Assembly: GCA_003385635.1 (NCBI GenBank)
Contig: QQUY01000001.1
Location: 496,001 to 560,000 of the forward strand
Reading direction: 5' to 3'
DNA: 64,000 nt
DNA from: Acidobacteriota bacterium
Lineage (GTDB): Bacteria; Acidobacteriota; Blastocatellia; Pyrinomonadales; Pyrinomonadaceae
The translations under genes were made by a program, and so were the position numbers. The notes below the pieces were generated by a model. It was not told where the DNA came from and searched no databases. It saw nothing but the letters and a program-made list of their open reading frames with translations. Shown piece after piece: positions 62,469-64,000 of the stretch. Position 1 is the first letter of the stretch. The number at the start of each line of letters is the position of its first letter.

Positions 62469-63602
62469 ATGAAGCTAGCCAGAAGTTTTGTAGCTTTCGC
62501 CTTTTGCCTTTCCCTCGTTTTCCTCTCTTCACTTTCCCTCGCAACAACAGAAGTTGCAGCCCAGGACGCCAAGATCGCATTACAGCGCGGGTATCGAACA
62601 GGATACTCGGACGGTTATATGTCCGGATACCGCGACGTGATCGAAAATGCCTCCAAAAGCTATTCCCGCCATCCCGAATACAAGAGTGCCGACCGTGCGT
62701 ACAACGCAGACTACGGCACGCTTGCGAACTACAGCGACGGCTACAGGCAGGGCTTTGAGATCGGCTACCAGGCTGGATATGCGAAGGTCGGGTTTGACGC
62801 TGCGATTCCCGAGAACCTTGCATTCAGAGGTGAGGTCAACACCGAGCCGGTCCTTGACACACCTCCTGCGGTAGACGTCCCGGTCCCCGTCGACGACGTT
62901 GTCGACGCATCACTTCCTGAGGACGAGCCTCTTGACGATACGTCGGACTCCACACCGGTCGACGATTCGACTTACACGGCTCCCGTCCCGGTATCGATGA
63001 ACAACAAAGCTCCGACGATTACGAATCCGGCCCCCAGGCAGACCGGGTATATGGGTGACGCCATCATCGTGATCCCGGCGGAAACAGAGCTTGTTGTCGA
63101 ATTGCTTGAAGAGATTGACACCAAGACGGCCAGAGAAGGTGACGCCTTCAAAGCACGCGTCGTTTCGCCGTCGGAGATCGGCGGGGCGATCATCGAAGGA
63201 CGGATCGCAAAGAACCGGAAGCCTGGTCGCCTAAAGAGACGCGCGGAGCTGGTTCTTTCATTTGACCGGATCGTGCTATCAAAGAGCCGCTGGGCAAACT
63301 TCAATGCCTTCATTATCGAGGTCCTGCCCGTCAAAGGCGATAACGTCAAGAGGATCGATAACGAGGGCACGGTCGAGGGCCAGAGGCCGTACAAGAGTGA
63401 TTCAATGAAGCTCGGCGCAGCAACCGGAACCGGCCTTGTGATCGGCGCTATCGTCGGCGGTCCGGTAGGGGCTGCTGTGGGTGCCGGAGTCGGCGCAGCG
63501 TTCGGCGTTGGAGCTGTGGTCGTCGAAAGGGGCAAGTATATCCATCTCGGTGAGCAGCAACAGCTCAGGATAAAGACCGCGTACGAGACACAGATACGGT
63601 AG
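62469..63602 (+). CDS. Secreted YxxGY-repeat and glycine-zipper protein
   Basis: A 377-aa protein with a strong GGAGG site before ATG and a signal peptide (about 1-32). The first mature part (about 38-110) has Tyr/Gly repeats: RGYRTGYSDGYMSGYRD and YSDGYRQGFEIGYQAGYAK. An acidic Pro/Asp-rich linker follows (about 125-190). A beta domain (about 200-300) has IPAETELVVELLEEIDTKTAREGD and FKARVVSP. A Gly/Ala-rich zipper helix is at about 318-350 (GAATGTGLVIGAIVGGPVG). The beta domain resembles TrbI/conjugation-type or anti-oxidation envelope proteins only loosely. Probably outer-membrane associated. Confidence 0.68.
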   Translation: MKLARSFVAFAFCLSLVFLSSLSLATTEVAAQDAKIALQRGYRTGYSDGYMSGYRDVIENASKSYSRHPEYKSADRAYNADYGTLANYSDGYRQGFEIGYQAGYAKVGFDAAIPENLAFRGEVNTEPVLDTPPAVDVPVPVDDVVDASLPEDEPLDDTSDSTPVDDSTYTAPVPVSMNNKAPTITNPAPRQTGYMGDAIIVIPAETELVVELLEEIDTKTAREGDAFKARVVSPSEIGGAIIEGRIAKNRKPGRLKRRAELVLSFDRIVLSKSRWANFNAFIIEVLPVKGDNVKRIDNEGTVEGQRPYKSDSMKLGAATGTGLVIGAIVGGPVGAAVGAGVGAAFGVGAVVVERGKYIHLGEQQQLRIKTAYETQIR

Positions 63603-64000
63603 CTCGAATCTAATTGGCGTGTTGAGAGTCAGGGTCGGTTCAGTAGGGTCCCGGTAATCGCCCTGACCTGGGACGTCAGTTATCTCGTGGCTTTAGGCTG
63701 GGATGTCTCAAGTAGATACCGCTTCAAAGGGCTCCGGCCACGGAAAGCTGGCTACAGGTCAAGACGCACCGTAATCCCGCTATTCAGCGAGTTGCAGAGG
63801 AACATCGGTTGATTGGTGCCACTTGATCCGGCGGCGAGATCAATCGGCAACAGGCCAACGTTTGAGACTGCCTCATCCCGCCACACGGAGACTTAAAGAG
63901 ATTTCCCGAGGGGCGATCTGGTTCTCCAATTGACAGGCGCGGTCAGCGAGCCGAGCAAGCCGCGCCCCGATCACCGCGGATTCGAGAGGCGTTATCATCT
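63603..64000. other. Right-edge region without a clear gene
   Basis: No convincing long reading frame on either strand in these 398 bases. One minus-strand frame (63998 down to 63873) reads PLESAVIGARLARLADRACQ before a stop, and stays open at the edge. It could be the C-terminal end of a gene entering from beyond 64000, or chance. Confidence 0.3.

Noticed and set aside
63873..63998. 41-residue minus-strand frame at the right edge as a gene
   Set aside because: Too short to judge and cut by the window edge; mentioned only in the description of the edge region.

Overview
The window is about 64 kb of ordinary bacterial chromosome from a Gram-negative (diderm) organism. There are no rRNA or tRNA genes, no CRISPR array, no prophage and no recognisable insertion sequence. 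The gene content fits Acidobacteriota, most likely class Blastocatellia. Pointers are a betaine-lipid pair BtaA/BtaB (as I recall, betaine lipids are reported from Chloracidobacterium), many secreted LolA-like, DUF4097, DUF5916 and SYLF proteins, a carboxypeptidase-regulatory-like protein, an ECF sigma factor with a zinc-finger/PDZ anti-sigma factor, GC a little above 50% by eye, and many short-word intergenic repeats. The placement is an inference, not a search result.

Layout. 1-7.7 kb (+): end of lnt, prfB with its programmed +1 frameshift, ftsK, and a comEA/comEC DNA-uptake pair. 8.2-9.8 kb (-): purH. 10.1-13.1 kb (+): an M61-like peptidase, an SH3 lipoprotein and an Smr protein. 13.1-19.1 kb: two nucleotide-sugar enzymes (an SDR epimerase and UDP-glucuronate decarboxylase), an S9 peptidase and small proteins. 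19.2-22.4 kb: a duplicated-domain lipoprotein, a SYLF protein, and a four-Cys SufR-like regulator divergent from a DoxX-like gene. 22.4-26.2 kb (-): typA, two paralogous BON proteins and trmL. 26.4-29.5 kb (+): secreted proteins and the sigma/anti-sigma operon. 29.5-37.6 kb (-): a LOG-type nucleotidase, LolA-like secreted proteins, dus, an amidohydrolase and a lipoprotein with a possible clan-CD (caspase/CHAT-like) His/Cys pair. 37.7-45.7 kb: membrane proteins, an S4 protein, a SurA-like PPIase, a zinc-ribbon/HExxH membrane protein, mfd and a MaoC hydratase. 46.0-50.3 kb (+): lysS, a VOC protein, an EamA transporter with a disrupted start, and an FtsX/MacB-type permease.

50.4-57.1 kb is the most coherent special-function block. 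btaA-btaB should convert diacylglycerol and SAM into the phosphorus-free betaine lipid DGTS. They converge on a GT4 / six-TM protein / GT4 operon and a PHP phosphoesterase-like gene, which together may be a non-phosphorus lipid module. 57.4-63.6 kb (+) holds a DUF4097 protein, a DUF5916 outer-membrane-type protein and a glycine-zipper protein.

Several intergenic regions carry repeat blocks built from different short words (7, 9 or 21 nt, or 29-nt arms), some with mirrored arms. No gene explains them and they are among the most interesting things in the window.
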